DNA of 64,000 bases from Pedobacter kyonggii (GCF_004310665.1 NZ_SIXF01000009.1:1-64000); one strand, 5' to 3'; shown: positions 7,521 through 15,852, numbered from the stretch's first letter. Program-made: numbers and translations. Notes: generated from the letters alone by a model not told the origin.

Positions 7521-9143
7521 TCAGTTCAGAAGAAATCTGAGATCTTCAGGACTATATACACTCGGCAACTTATAACCGTTTATGAGAATGGTCGGCGTAA
7601 AAGTAATATCCGCCATTTCACACCACTCTTTTTGTATTTTCCTCACATTGTGACTGTTATCATTGTCAGCTATTGGATATTTAACAGACCAGTTTTCATA
7701 GGTTTCTTTTTTCGAATACCAGTGTGCCAACGCCTGTCCAGCAAGCTCCTTGTCATCTGCTAAGGTCAGTGCCGATAAATGCCGCGCGGCTTTCGTGCGA
7801 AAATCATCATCCCGGTCGGGTGTTGAAAAAAGGACTTTTACCAGTATATCCTTTTTAGTTTTCAATAAGTCTTCCATAAGGGTGTGTGCTTTAGCACATG
7901 GATCACAGTATGGATTGCTGACCATAGTAATTACTGTTGAAGCGGTTGGATTTCCCAATAAAATAGGAAAAAGCTCATCACCGACTGCATATCTAGGCTG
8001 GCTGGTTAAAACCTGTCGGAACAGGAAAGTATTATATTTAAACTTATTCAATTGTTGCTTGAACGGTCTCACTGCTCGCTTAAATGACATTTTCAACAAT
8101 GACCATACGACAATGGGCGTCAAAAAAGAAATGGGCAGCATATATAAGAGCGCTACGTCAAATGTTTTACCGAAAGAATGAAAACTCACATTCACCAGAA
8201 ACTCAGCCCAAAGCACAATTTGGATAAGAGAACATAAGATACACCACTGCTTATTCCAAAACTGGTAGCTTATTGACCAGATGGTATACGGTAACGCGAG
8301 CACATTCAACCATCCCAGTAAACCGATAGAAGAAGGATATATCAGCAATAGTAAGAACGAGCCCGTAAAATAATATAATCCGATCTCACTCCAGCTCAAC
8401 CAGGAAGACAATTGCGCGAACTTCGATTTTAAGATGGTATCACAACCGCCCTTACCGCCTAGGCTGCATAGATTTTGTACAAATGAATTTCTTGGGTTTA
8501 CACGCTGGATAAGCAATAACATGCTAATTGCGCAGCCAATACATTTGATCAGGCACACAGCGAGATAACCTTCTGAAAAAGAATGAGAAATAATTGTTAA
8601 TCCAAGGATTGAAAGTCCTAAAACAAAAGCAGCAGGATAAAGCATTTTTTGTAGAAAACCAAATACATACTGTCCCAGATAGCCCTCCTCACCGCTCCGA
8701 TCGGTTTTTTCCGCGTAAAGTGCAACCCCATCCCATCTTTCAAGAAAAATATTTTCATTCATTAAAGCATGTTTCTGGTATTCATCGCTATAATGGACAT
8801 GCTCTCCTTCAATACGATGTACAAGGATAAACCTTCCGCCCTGCTCCGGGAAATGTGCTGTAAAAGGAAATAATAGGTCATCACGGTCATAATCCGTTTT
8901 GTCAATTTTATAGGCGTCGTTTTTTACATTCCACTTATCTAAACAGTCACTCAATGATAAAATACTGGGATATTCAGGATGTTCCTGTACACAATTCTCC
9001 GTCGTCAGGTTGGTCACCCTAACCTGCAAGTGTTTTACAAGGTCAGTAGCAATACTTTCCAGGTTTTGTTTCTGTGTTGTAAAGAGATTCATGTTAAGTT
9101 GTGCTCGCTTATATTGTTCAGGTAATTTATAAGAAGGCTCCAA
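7521..9143 (-). CDS. C39-like / VKOR / thioredoxin fusion membrane oxidoreductase
   Basis: A 540-residue protein with three parts. Residues 1-145 resemble a C39 peptidase fold (ENCVQEHPEYPSILSLSDCL, then RFILVHRIEGEHVHYSDE) but without the normal catalytic motif. Residues 165-350 are a vitamin-K-epoxide-reductase membrane domain with loop cysteines 226 and 234 and a CILC pair at 301-304. The C-terminus is a thioredoxin-like domain with CDPC at 413-416. VKOR/Trx fusions make disulfides using quinones. As first gene of the leftward operon it probably oxidises the Cys-rich peptides. An internal start at Met18 is possible. Confidence 0.88.
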   Translation of the reverse strand: MEPSYKLPEQYKRAQLNMNLFTTQKQNLESIATDLVKHLQVRVTNLTTENCVQEHPEYPSILSLSDCLDKWNVKNDAYKIDKTDYDRDDLLFPFTAHFPEQGGRFILVHRIEGEHVHYSDEYQKHALMNENIFLERWDGVALYAEKTDRSGEEGYLGQYVFGFLQKMLYPAAFVLGLSILGLTIISHSFSEGYLAVCLIKCIGCAISMLLLIQRVNPRNSFVQNLCSLGGKGGCDTILKSKFAQLSSWLSWSEIGLYYFTGSFLLLLIYPSSIGLLGWLNVLALPYTIWSISYQFWNKQWCILCSLIQIVLWAEFLVNVSFHSFGKTFDVALLYMLPISFLTPIVVWSLLKMSFKRAVRPFKQQLNKFKYNTFLFRQVLTSQPRYAVGDELFPILLGNPTASTVITMVSNPYCDPCAKAHTLMEDLLKTKKDILVKVLFSTPDRDDDFRTKAARHLSALTLADDKELAGQALAHWYSKKETYENWSVKYPIADNDNSHNVRKIQKEWCEMADITFTPTILINGYKLPSVYSPEDLRFLLN

Positions 9144-9511
9144 ATAAAATTTTTGTAGAATAGGCCACGCTTGCCTCCCTCTTTGCTTTCACTAAGTTTC
9201 TCACTTTTTATCTCTAATCAAAGGGGCCAGAACCACAATTACACCAAACCGCCTCTCAGATGGACGACATACCTACTATTGATTGACCAACACGAAAAAA
9301 AACTGATAAGAAATGCTTTTTTTATGATGAAATCGAAGCGCCCAGGCGTTCTTTATCGAACAGAAATTTCGAAAAAAAATCCTAAATGACACTTTCGACT
9401 CACAAAAACTACGTGGAATCGCAGAAAATCTGTAGCGCAATTGGATCAGGTCAGATATATTTTTTTATAGCCGTTGGAATTTCTATTTAAAAGATGTACC
9501 GACCATACACG

Positions 9512-9528
9512 TATTTCGTCCTGAAATA
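9512..9528. promoter_or_regulatory. Inverted repeat TATTTC-N5-GAAATA, candidate operator
   Basis: A perfect 6-bp inverted repeat with a 5-bp spacer, 22 bp before the candidate -33 element of the third peptide gene. Its location fits an activator site. LytTR regulators more often bind imperfect direct repeats, so the match to the neighbouring regulator is uncertain. Confidence 0.35.
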
Positions 9529-9549
9529 TAACCGTTTGGTGTATTACAC

Positions 9550-9580
9550 TTGGAAACTATACTAATAAATTATACTTTTA
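9550..9580 (+). promoter_or_regulatory. Candidate promoter of the third peptide gene
   Basis: TTG at 9550-9552 and TACTTTTA at 9573-9580, 20 bp apart, fit the Bacteroidota TTG-N19/20-TAnnTTTG pattern with one mismatch. Transcription would start near 9587, about 26 nt before the ATG. Confidence 0.45.
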
Positions 9581-9612
9581 ATTAATTTCACAGATACTTT
9601 ATACCTATTATT

Positions 9613-9792
9613 ATGAACAACAAGAAACTAATAAAAAGAGTACAATTCGTTTTCAAAAGAAAGTCGATCATGAACCTTACAAAAGAGCAAATGCGACAAA
9701 TTTACGGTGGAGACACTACGGTAACAACCGGTCTATCTAGCGAACCTACTTGTGTGGAAAACAAACCAACGGTTGGTACTGTCAGCAACTAA
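9613..9792 (+). CDS. Double-glycine leader peptide precursor 3, candidate signal peptide
   Basis: A 59-residue ORF, or 40 residues if it starts at Met20. The internal part NLTKEQMRQIYGG is a typical Bacteroidota Gly-Gly leader. Cleavage would release 26 residues beginning DTTVTTGLSSEPTCV with a single cysteine, unlike the four-cysteine twins. It is divergent from the export operon and 55 nt before an S41 protease, histidine kinase and LytTR regulator. That context is like inducing-peptide genes (ComC/BlpC) next to their sensors, though this function is inference. Confidence 0.75.
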   Translation: MNNKKLIKRVQFVFKRKSIMNLTKEQMRQIYGGDTTVTTGLSSEPTCVENKPTVGTVSN

Positions 9793-9847
9793 TAAAGTTA
9801 GGCACGCATTATTAAATCATAAAAACTGAATACTGATAAAAATCACT

Positions 9848-11290
9848 ATGTCCAAATATCTAAGGAAGCTCGTTCCATTTTTTTTTATTTTCATTTTTTT
9901 TTCTTCAAAAGCCCAAAACTGCAATTGTGGGGACAATTTTAAGTTCGTTGTCGAAAGAATAAAAAAAAATTATGCTGGTTATAGCGACAAGGTAAATTTA
10001 TCAAACAAACACAAATTTGAAAGATTTACCGATAGTCTACAGAATGAAGCCAATAAAGCAGCTACCTATCAGTGCCTGCCGGTTTTGAGGATATGGCTTG
10101 CTTTCTTTAATGATAAGCACCTTGGTGTCACTTACGACGATAGTGGCTACAGCAAGGAACAAATTAGAGCCTATTATTCGAAAGAGGAGAAAACGAATTG
10201 GACAGATTCGCTCTTCGCTTCTTATCTAAACAAAAAGCAAAGTGGTCGGGACAGCTTGGAAGGCTTGTGGAAAGATCAGTCTGGAGCTTACCAGATAGGG
10301 ATAGTCAGGGACAAAGGAAACAAAAATGATTTCATTGGCTTTATTATTAAGGCTGACGGTGCGCGATGGGTGCCCGGGCAGGTAAAACTAAAGATTTCCA
10401 AAAAAGGCAGCCAGTATTTCCTTAAGTATTATAGAGCTGTTGATCACTCGCTTAATTCTCTTTCATTTAATAAAAGAAAAGATACATTAATACTTGGCGA
10501 TGCCAATGTTACTGCAAAATGGTATAGAAACTCAGTTATTGTTCCTCAGTCCTCTCAAAATGAGCAGAACTCTGCCGTATCTTCGGTGTTTAGGATTTTG
10601 GATGACAAAACCTGTTTATTTGAGATGCCTGCATTTGCATCATTAGAGAATGTAAAAGTGATGGATAGTCTTATCAAAAAAAACGCTGGTGAACTGGACA
10701 AACGAGATCATTTAATAATCGACCTTAGAAACAATTATGGCGGCTCAGTGCTCGGTTATGATAAATTGATTCCGTATCTCTATACAAATCCTATTTTAAC
10801 TGAAGGCGCAAACGTACTGGCCACCGAAGAAAATATCCGGGATTATTATGGCAAGATCCCATCAAATGCTTCCGACACCAGAAAAAAGGTACTGGAGAGA
10901 AATCTCAGTATTCTCAAAGCACACGTTGGTGAGCTTTATCCTTTATATCCTGTAGATACGGTCAGAATGCCTAAAGTCTTAAGTTATCCAAAATATGTAT
11001 CTCTTATCGTCAACAAGAGCACGGCGAGTGCTGCGGAACTTTTCATCTTACAGGCAAAACAAAGCTCTAAGGTAAAAATTTACGGCACTAACTCATCCGG
11101 GGCTATAGACTATTTGGAAGTGGTAAGGGCTGAACTGCCTTGCGGTTTTTATCGCCTTGGTTATCCGGCCTGTAAATCATTAAGATTGCCCGGGCAGCCA
11201 CTGGATAACATTGGAATCAAGCCTGATATAGAAATTCCACTCAAAATATCTGACTGGATAGATTTTGTAAGAACGAACAGGACAAAATAA
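9848..11290 (+). CDS. S41-family (C-terminal processing type) peptidase
   Basis: A 480-residue exported protein. The signal peptide ends near SSKAQ (about residue 22). The C-terminal half carries the S41 core: LIIDLRNNYGGS, then NKSTASAAELFIL with the nucleophilic Ser near residue 394, and a closing GIKPDIEIP. No PDZ domain is evident. It acts in the periplasm or at the outer membrane and could trim, degrade or sense the exported peptides. It is 5 nt before the histidine kinase gene, so it is part of the signal operon. Confidence 0.88.
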   Translation: MSKYLRKLVPFFFIFIFFSSKAQNCNCGDNFKFVVERIKKNYAGYSDKVNLSNKHKFERFTDSLQNEANKAATYQCLPVLRIWLAFFNDKHLGVTYDDSGYSKEQIRAYYSKEEKTNWTDSLFASYLNKKQSGRDSLEGLWKDQSGAYQIGIVRDKGNKNDFIGFIIKADGARWVPGQVKLKISKKGSQYFLKYYRAVDHSLNSLSFNKRKDTLILGDANVTAKWYRNSVIVPQSSQNEQNSAVSSVFRILDDKTCLFEMPAFASLENVKVMDSLIKKNAGELDKRDHLIIDLRNNYGGSVLGYDKLIPYLYTNPILTEGANVLATEENIRDYYGKIPSNASDTRKKVLERNLSILKAHVGELYPLYPVDTVRMPKVLSYPKYVSLIVNKSTASAAELFILQAKQSSKVKIYGTNSSGAIDYLEVVRAELPCGFYRLGYPACKSLRLPGQPLDNIGIKPDIEIPLKISDWIDFVRTNRTK

Positions 11291-11295
11291 AAAAC

Positions 11296-12411
11296 ATGAA
11301 AAAAAATCACAGAATAATACTATTCCATGTCATTTTTTGGTTGGTGTATATGCTGATAAGTACCCTTATTGAATTTGCCCTTAATCCGAAAGACTATGCA
11401 TTTAGTATCGGAGATTTTTTCTTTAGCCAGTTTGCCAATATCTGTACCTTCTACCTATGCATTTTTGTATTCGCTAAATATGTCAGTCCGTTAAAAATCA
11501 TTCCCCTAATAATTGCGATAATTGCTGTTTACCTGTTTTCATATGTACACTGGTTTGTAACAGCGTACCATATCCGGCCTTTGATAAAAGCCAATGGCGG
11601 CCCTACCACCACTTTTCATGTTTGGACGTTTGCAATTGCCGTTCTTTGGTTATACATTAAATATTCATTTTTTGCCTTCGGGTATTATTACTCCAACGAA
11701 ACCATTAAACATCAAAAAAGGCTTCGCATTATCGAAAAAGAAAAGCACCACGCGGAGTATGCCTTCCTCAGAGCCCAGATCAATCCCCATTTTTTAAACA
11801 ATACGCTTAATTTTTTCTATGCTAAATCATTGCCGCTGTCTTCAGAACTGGCCGACGGAATTATGACGCTGAGTGAGATCATGCACTATTCTTTAAAACA
11901 AGACAGGGAGGACGAGACCACATTGATCGAAGAAGAGATTGCACACATCAGGAATGTGATCAACATTAACCAGCTCCGTTTTAACCATGAACTGCAAGTA
12001 CTTTTCGAGGTAAACGGCCGTACTGCAAATGCACGTATTATCCCCCTGATCCTGATTACCATCGTCGAGAATGTATTAAAACACGGTAATTGTACCGATG
12101 AGTCAAACCCAGCGAAAATCATCCTGAACATTAGTGAAGAGGAAGGTTATGTACAGTTGAAAACCTATAACGCAAAGAAAAAAGGCCCTAAAGAGTTATC
12201 CAGTGGCATAGGCATGGAAAATATCAGAAAACGGTTAAGCCATCATTACGGAAAAGATTCTCAGCTCTGTATCCAAGAAACAGAAACTGATTACACGCTT
12301 GAAATGATTTTATTTCAGATCTACCACAACAAGGCAACAGCATACAATACCAGTAAACATTCCCCTTTATTTCCGGCAGTACTTACCAAGCCACAATATC
12401 CTTTACCATGA
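11296..12411 (+). CDS. LytS-type sensor histidine kinase
   Basis: A 371-residue membrane kinase with four predicted transmembrane segments in residues 8-130 and no obvious extracellular domain. The His_kinase (PF06580-type) box is LRAQINPHFLNNTLNF with His165, and the ATPase N-box is IVENVLKHGN. The TM-only input resembles peptide-pheromone receptors in general layout. Its stop overlaps the response regulator start by 4 nt (ATGA), indicating translational coupling. It likely senses the product of the upstream peptide gene or membrane stress. Confidence 0.92.
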   Translation: MKKNHRIILFHVIFWLVYMLISTLIEFALNPKDYAFSIGDFFFSQFANICTFYLCIFVFAKYVSPLKIIPLIIAIIAVYLFSYVHWFVTAYHIRPLIKANGGPTTTFHVWTFAIAVLWLYIKYSFFAFGYYYSNETIKHQKRLRIIEKEKHHAEYAFLRAQINPHFLNNTLNFFYAKSLPLSSELADGIMTLSEIMHYSLKQDREDETTLIEEEIAHIRNVININQLRFNHELQVLFEVNGRTANARIIPLILITIVENVLKHGNCTDESNPAKIILNISEEEGYVQLKTYNAKKKGPKELSSGIGMENIRKRLSHHYGKDSQLCIQETETDYTLEMILFQIYHNKATAYNTSKHSPLFPAVLTKPQYPLP

Positions 12412-13133
12412 TAAACTGTATTATTGTTGATGATGAAGCGCATGCTATAGAAGTTTTACAGCATCATATCAAATCTATTCCCCAGCTTAACTTAATTGCC
12501 AGTTTTACAAAACCCACTGAAGCCATTACCTTTCTGAGTGGACAGCAGGTGGACCTGATATTTCTGGACATCCATATGCCGGAAATATCCGGGATAGAAT
12601 TCATTCAAACCGTCCGCCACGAAAATTATCATTTTATCCTGACCACCGCGTACCGTGAATTTGCTCCTGATGGATTTGATCTCGATGTTGTGGATTACCT
12701 TATTAAACCCATACCCCTGACCCGATTTTTGCAGGCTGTTACAAAAGCCCAAAAGGCAATCAGCCAGTCTAAAACAGATTGGGTTAAAAACCCCATAGAA
12801 ACTGAATATTTCATGGTGAAAGGACAGATTAAAGGCAAGATGATTAAAATCAACCTCATCGATATTGATTACATCGAGGGTATGAAAAATTATGTGGCGT
12901 TTCATCACAACGGCATTCGTACAGTCGCCCTGACCACCATGAAGGACATCGAAGGAAAGTTACCTAAGCAATATTTTATCAGGGTTCAAAAGTCTTTCAT
13001 CATTGCCATAAATAAAATCACTGCCCTTGATGGGAACCGCGTTATACTTAAAGATGTCTCTTCGGAAATTTTAATTGGTGAAACCTATAAGCAACATTTC
13101 CTGGAAACAATCAAGAAAAAGCAGATTATATGA
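12408..13133 (+). CDS. LytTR-family response regulator
   Basis: A 241-residue regulator. The receiver domain has acidic pair Asp8-Asp9 (IIVDDEAHA), phospho-acceptor Asp54 (LIFLDIHMPE) and Lys in DYLIKPI. The LytTR DNA-binding domain occupies about 135-240 (IDYIEGMKNYVAFH; YFIRVQKSFIIAINKI). It forms a two-component pair with the overlapping kinase. Probable targets are the divergent promoters at 9144-9612. This is the same regulator class (LytTR) as ComE/BlpR in Gram-positive peptide circuits. Confidence 0.93.
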   Translation: MINCIIVDDEAHAIEVLQHHIKSIPQLNLIASFTKPTEAITFLSGQQVDLIFLDIHMPEISGIEFIQTVRHENYHFILTTAYREFAPDGFDLDVVDYLIKPIPLTRFLQAVTKAQKAISQSKTDWVKNPIETEYFMVKGQIKGKMIKINLIDIDYIEGMKNYVAFHHNGIRTVALTTMKDIEGKLPKQYFIRVQKSFIIAINKITALDGNRVILKDVSSEILIGETYKQHFLETIKKKQII

Positions 13134-13181
13134 TTATTCGCTAAGGGAATACATTTTAACCAGAATCTTTTACATTTAACT

Positions 13182-13262
13182 ATGGAACTGACCTATTACA
13201 TTGTTGATGATGAAAATCATTGTATCGCTTCAACTACTGACCACATTAGGCAGGTTTCATAG
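13182..13262 (+). pseudogene. 5' fragment of a second response regulator
   Basis: A 26-codon reading frame starting MELTYYIVDDENHCIASTT. This is the first strand and acidic pair of a receiver domain, very like the start of the preceding LytTR regulator. After about 20 residues the sequence runs into the truncated integrase on the opposite strand. A deletion or recombination joined two gene 5' parts here; the rest of the regulator is absent. Confidence 0.6.
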
Positions 13263-13717
13263 CGCTGAAGGGTACTTCTTTCATATTCCCTTCCGATGAG
13301 GCTTTTGATTTTTGAGTTGTGATCTTCAAATACGGCGACGAGCGTCTTTGACTGAAGAGCTTTACCAATAAATCGGTTTTTAACCGTTTCTGCTGTAACG
13401 TGTTCGTCTCCTACCGACATTACCTGATGAAGTTCCTGGGCCTTCGACTGTAACTTATCCAGATAAGCATTCAAAAGCCTGGTATCTTCTTTAGTACCTG
13501 AAGCCCGCCCAGCCTGTGCGTTCCAGCGATTGGGATCACAGGACTTACTTGTTGAGGTTTCTGCCCGTTTACATTCAACCGTAAACCTTAAATAAATGGT
13601 TACCGGACCGTTTTTGTAAGTGGAGCGCTTTTTTAAATAAAAAAGCAGATTCATGTTTGTTCTCATGACAAATGAATAAAGTGAAACAAAATTGTTAATT
13701 CTGTCACTTACAGTCAA
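13217..13717 (-). pseudogene. Truncated tyrosine-type integrase (N-terminal half)
   Basis: About 150 residues match the N-terminal Arm-DNA-binding and SAM-like core-binding regions of Bacteroidota tyrosine recombinases (YLKKRSTYKNGPVTIYLRFT; then a helical region with VFEDHNSKI and YERSTLQRYETCL). Translation then leaves the family with MWSVVEAIQ and stops. The catalytic domain with R-H-R-Y residues is missing, so it cannot recombine. The likely start is Met18 (13666). It sits just inside the right repeat, where an island integrase is expected. Confidence 0.8.
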
Positions 13718-13762
13718 GATTTTTGATGATTGAACTAGCTTATAAACAACTATTTAAGCTAC

Positions 13763-13923
13763 AATTGGTGAGCATTCATATCGTTTAATGTGCTCACCGA
13801 ATTGCTCACCTTTTTTTTGCAAAAAAATGAATATTTTGGTGTTTCAAGAAAACGAAAAAGCCTGTAAACATTTAGTTTACAGGCTTTTAGTTAAATTTAA
13901 AACTATTTTCGCGGAATGGACGG
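13763..13923. repeat. 161-bp direct repeat, right copy (island boundary)
   Basis: Second copy of the block at 898-1058, same orientation and length. It ends at GCGGAATGGACGG. Beyond that point the sequence differs and enters the 3' end of a gene lacking its start. Together with the nearby integrase fragment it marks the right edge of the island. Confidence 0.8.
13859..13887. terminator. Hairpin inside the right direct repeat
   Basis: AAGCCTGTAAAC / GTTTACAGGCTT around ATTTA. It is the counterpart of the hairpin at 991-1024 with a compensatory base-pair change. Confidence 0.65.
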
Positions 13924-14081
13924 AACATTATTGGATTTCGGGCTGCAAAAAAGACGGAGATGACAGGCTCTACGGAGAAAGAATCCCAATTCATATTGAC
14001 GAAGATGTAAGGGAAGAATATTGGAAAGATATTCGAAACCGCCCAAACAATACGAATACCAAAGCAATAAATACAAAATGA
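13921..14081 (+). pseudogene. C-terminal fragment of a small conserved protein
   Basis: From the end of the direct repeat the frame reads WISGCKKDGDDRLYGERIPI and then DEDVREEYWKDIRNRP. This looks like the C-terminal end of a small conserved Bacteroidota protein of unknown function. The apparent start at 13788 lies inside the repeat and is artificial. The native 5' part is gone, consistent with the element having inserted in, or recombined with, this gene. Confidence 0.5.
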
Positions 14082-14258
14082 TCTAGGGGCAGTACCGTAC
14101 CTTTAACAGCGGTTTTGCAAAATTGGCCCATAATCATCTAAATCTTTCCAGTTTTTTAATAAATTTATCCTAACCAGCAACTTCGCAAAGCCATGGGAAA
14201 TGATAACATTTAACCCTACCGAAGTTCATAGGAAGAAGTCTAATTAAAAATAAATATA

Positions 14259-14753
14259 ATGAGTTTAAAAACAACAATTACAAATAGCGTTGATTATAAT
14301 GTTTGGGTAACAGAACAATTAGTAGCCTGGCTACAAAATTACCCCGAAGCATTACTGCAAAAAGAATGTCCATCCAGTTTTAATAGCATAGCAAAAACAC
14401 TTAAGCATATTAGCGACACCCAATTGTATTGGTCATCAATGATTCGTGAAACGACAACACCTACTTTTGATTACATTGCTAATGAAGTGAATCTTAAAAC
14501 TGAAATGGTAAATTTGGTAAGTGAAGCTAAAATTTTAGCAACATATGTGAAGGAGAACAACGAAGCCATGGGTGAAACCTATTTAATAGAATCGGAATGG
14601 TTTTCATCAAATTTTCCAAAATACGAATACTTGCAACATTTAATAATTCATACAACCTATCATCGTGGACAAATTGTAAGCATTGGGCATAATATAGGTG
14701 TTACAAAAGCACCTATGATGGATTATAATTTTTGGAATGTAATCAACCAATAA
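14259..14753 (+). CDS. DinB-family protein
   Basis: A 164-residue four-helix DinB/YfiT-type protein. The three metal-binding histidine positions are visible in KTLKHISDTQLYW and HLIIHTTYHRGQI. Bacteroidota homologues are metal-dependent enzymes, often thiol transferases or detoxification proteins, with substrate rarely known. It is followed 23 nt later by a VOC protein, so the two may be co-transcribed as a small detoxification unit. The region is notably AT-rich. Confidence 0.88.
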   Translation: MSLKTTITNSVDYNVWVTEQLVAWLQNYPEALLQKECPSSFNSIAKTLKHISDTQLYWSSMIRETTTPTFDYIANEVNLKTEMVNLVSEAKILATYVKENNEAMGETYLIESEWFSSNFPKYEYLQHLIIHTTYHRGQIVSIGHNIGVTKAPMMDYNFWNVINQ

Positions 14754-14776
14754 AATAGAACATACAAAATAACATT

Positions 14777-15184
14777 ATGGATGATAAAGCAAAAAAAAAG
14801 TATAGCATTGGCTCGATAGTATCAGCAGATTTAACAGTGCCAAATGCAACTGTGTTAAAAGATTTTTATAAACAGGTAATCGGATGGACTTCTGAAGAAC
14901 TAAAAATGGAAGGCAATCAAGAGTATTCTGACTATATATTGAAAGACTCCGATGGCAATTGGACGGCTGGGATTTGTCATGCCCAAGGGGTAAACTCGGG
15001 CATTCCGCCACAATGGATAGTGTACATTAATGTTAAGGACATAAAAGACAGTGTAGAAAAATGTAAAAAATTGGGCGGAAAGGTAATCAAAGAAACCTTT
15101 GACAATAACGGCAATTACATATACGCTATGCTGGAAGACCCTTTTGGAGCTGTACTGGCTGTTACTCATGTAGCCAATGAGTAA
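14777..15184 (+). CDS. VOC (glyoxalase/bleomycin resistance) family protein
   Basis: A 135-residue single-module vicinal-oxygen-chelate protein with two beta-alpha-beta-beta-beta repeats: one beginning GSIVSADLTVPNATVLKDFY, the second around IVYINVKDIKDSVEKCKKLG and ending EDPFGAVLAVTH. Such proteins bind a metal as dimers and act as isomerases, dioxygenases or antibiotic-binding proteins. The specific substrate cannot be read from the sequence. Probably co-transcribed with the preceding DinB gene. Confidence 0.87.
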   Translation: MDDKAKKKYSIGSIVSADLTVPNATVLKDFYKQVIGWTSEELKMEGNQEYSDYILKDSDGNWTAGICHAQGVNSGIPPQWIVYINVKDIKDSVEKCKKLGGKVIKETFDNNGNYIYAMLEDPFGAVLAVTHVANE

Positions 15185-15428
15185 AATACTGTTTAAAAAT
15201 ATTTTATTTTTACTGACGAATATAATTATGCATATAGATTATATAATTATACGAAAAATGAGAAAACAGCGAGCCATTACGGGTTAGGCAAAGGCAGGCT
15301 TAAGTGCAAAATTCAAGTATAGTTCTTCAATTGAACTTTAGTTATAATATCGGCTTTTGTACTTCGATTTCTCACCCGAACGCAAGGTGCCAATACCTTA
15401 GTTTCAATTTTAACAGGCAAACCATAAA

Positions 15429-15758
15429 ATGACACACCCGCAAAATTTCACTTTTATAAAAACAGACAAAAAATTAATAAAATTAAATTTTGACGACATT
15501 TTGTTTATAAAAGGACTGGGAAACTATGTAGAAATATTTGTAAAAAACAACAAAAAGTATGTTTACTACAAAACTTTAAAAGACCTTATTGACAAATTGC
15601 CTGATGAATTTATGAGGGTTCATAACTCAAACATTGTGAATCTGAAAAATGTGGAATATTTAGAAGATAATCATTTAATTATTGGCGAACATAAAATCAC
15701 AATAGCAAAAAGTTACAAAGATTGTCTGTTAAGCAGCATTGACGAATTGTTACTCTAA
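15429..15758 (+). CDS. Stand-alone LytTR DNA-binding protein
   Basis: A 109-residue protein that is a LytTR domain almost end to end (FTFIKTDKKLIKLNFDDILF, then GNYVEIF, FMRVHNSNIVNL, ITIAKSYK). No receiver domain precedes it, and no receiver remnant is apparent in the 244 bp upstream. It could be a true one-domain regulator or a truncated response regulator. No kinase gene is adjacent. It is followed by an exported SnoaL-like protein. Confidence 0.82.
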   Translation: MTHPQNFTFIKTDKKLIKLNFDDILFIKGLGNYVEIFVKNNKKYVYYKTLKDLIDKLPDEFMRVHNSNIVNLKNVEYLEDNHLIIGEHKITIAKSYKDCLLSSIDELLL

Positions 15759-15852
15759 ATAAGAAATTTGATGGATTACATAAAAATTTAAGCGAACTAA
15801 ATAACTTATTTTTTTGGACAAAATTATCTGAGTTGCTTTGTAAAAAAAGATT

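Larger units (their letters stand above)
9144..9612. promoter_or_regulatory. Divergent control region of the export and sensing operons
   Basis: A 469-bp region between the leftward export operon and the rightward signal operon, with no credible gene in it. It must hold promoters for both. It includes the inverted repeat at 9512-9528 and a candidate promoter at 9550-9580, annotated separately. A LytTR-type regulator encoded downstream is the natural candidate to act here. Confidence 0.55.

Noticed and set aside
9171-9389. A 72-codon open frame in the divergent control region
   Set aside because: It starts inside the 5' region of the opposite operon, has no recognisable family and mixed composition; the region is better explained as regulatory.
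13788-13920. Apparent start and N-terminus of the 97-codon frame at the right repeat
   Set aside because: This part lies within the 161-bp repeat, whose left copy does not code in the same way; only the part after 13921 looks like real protein.
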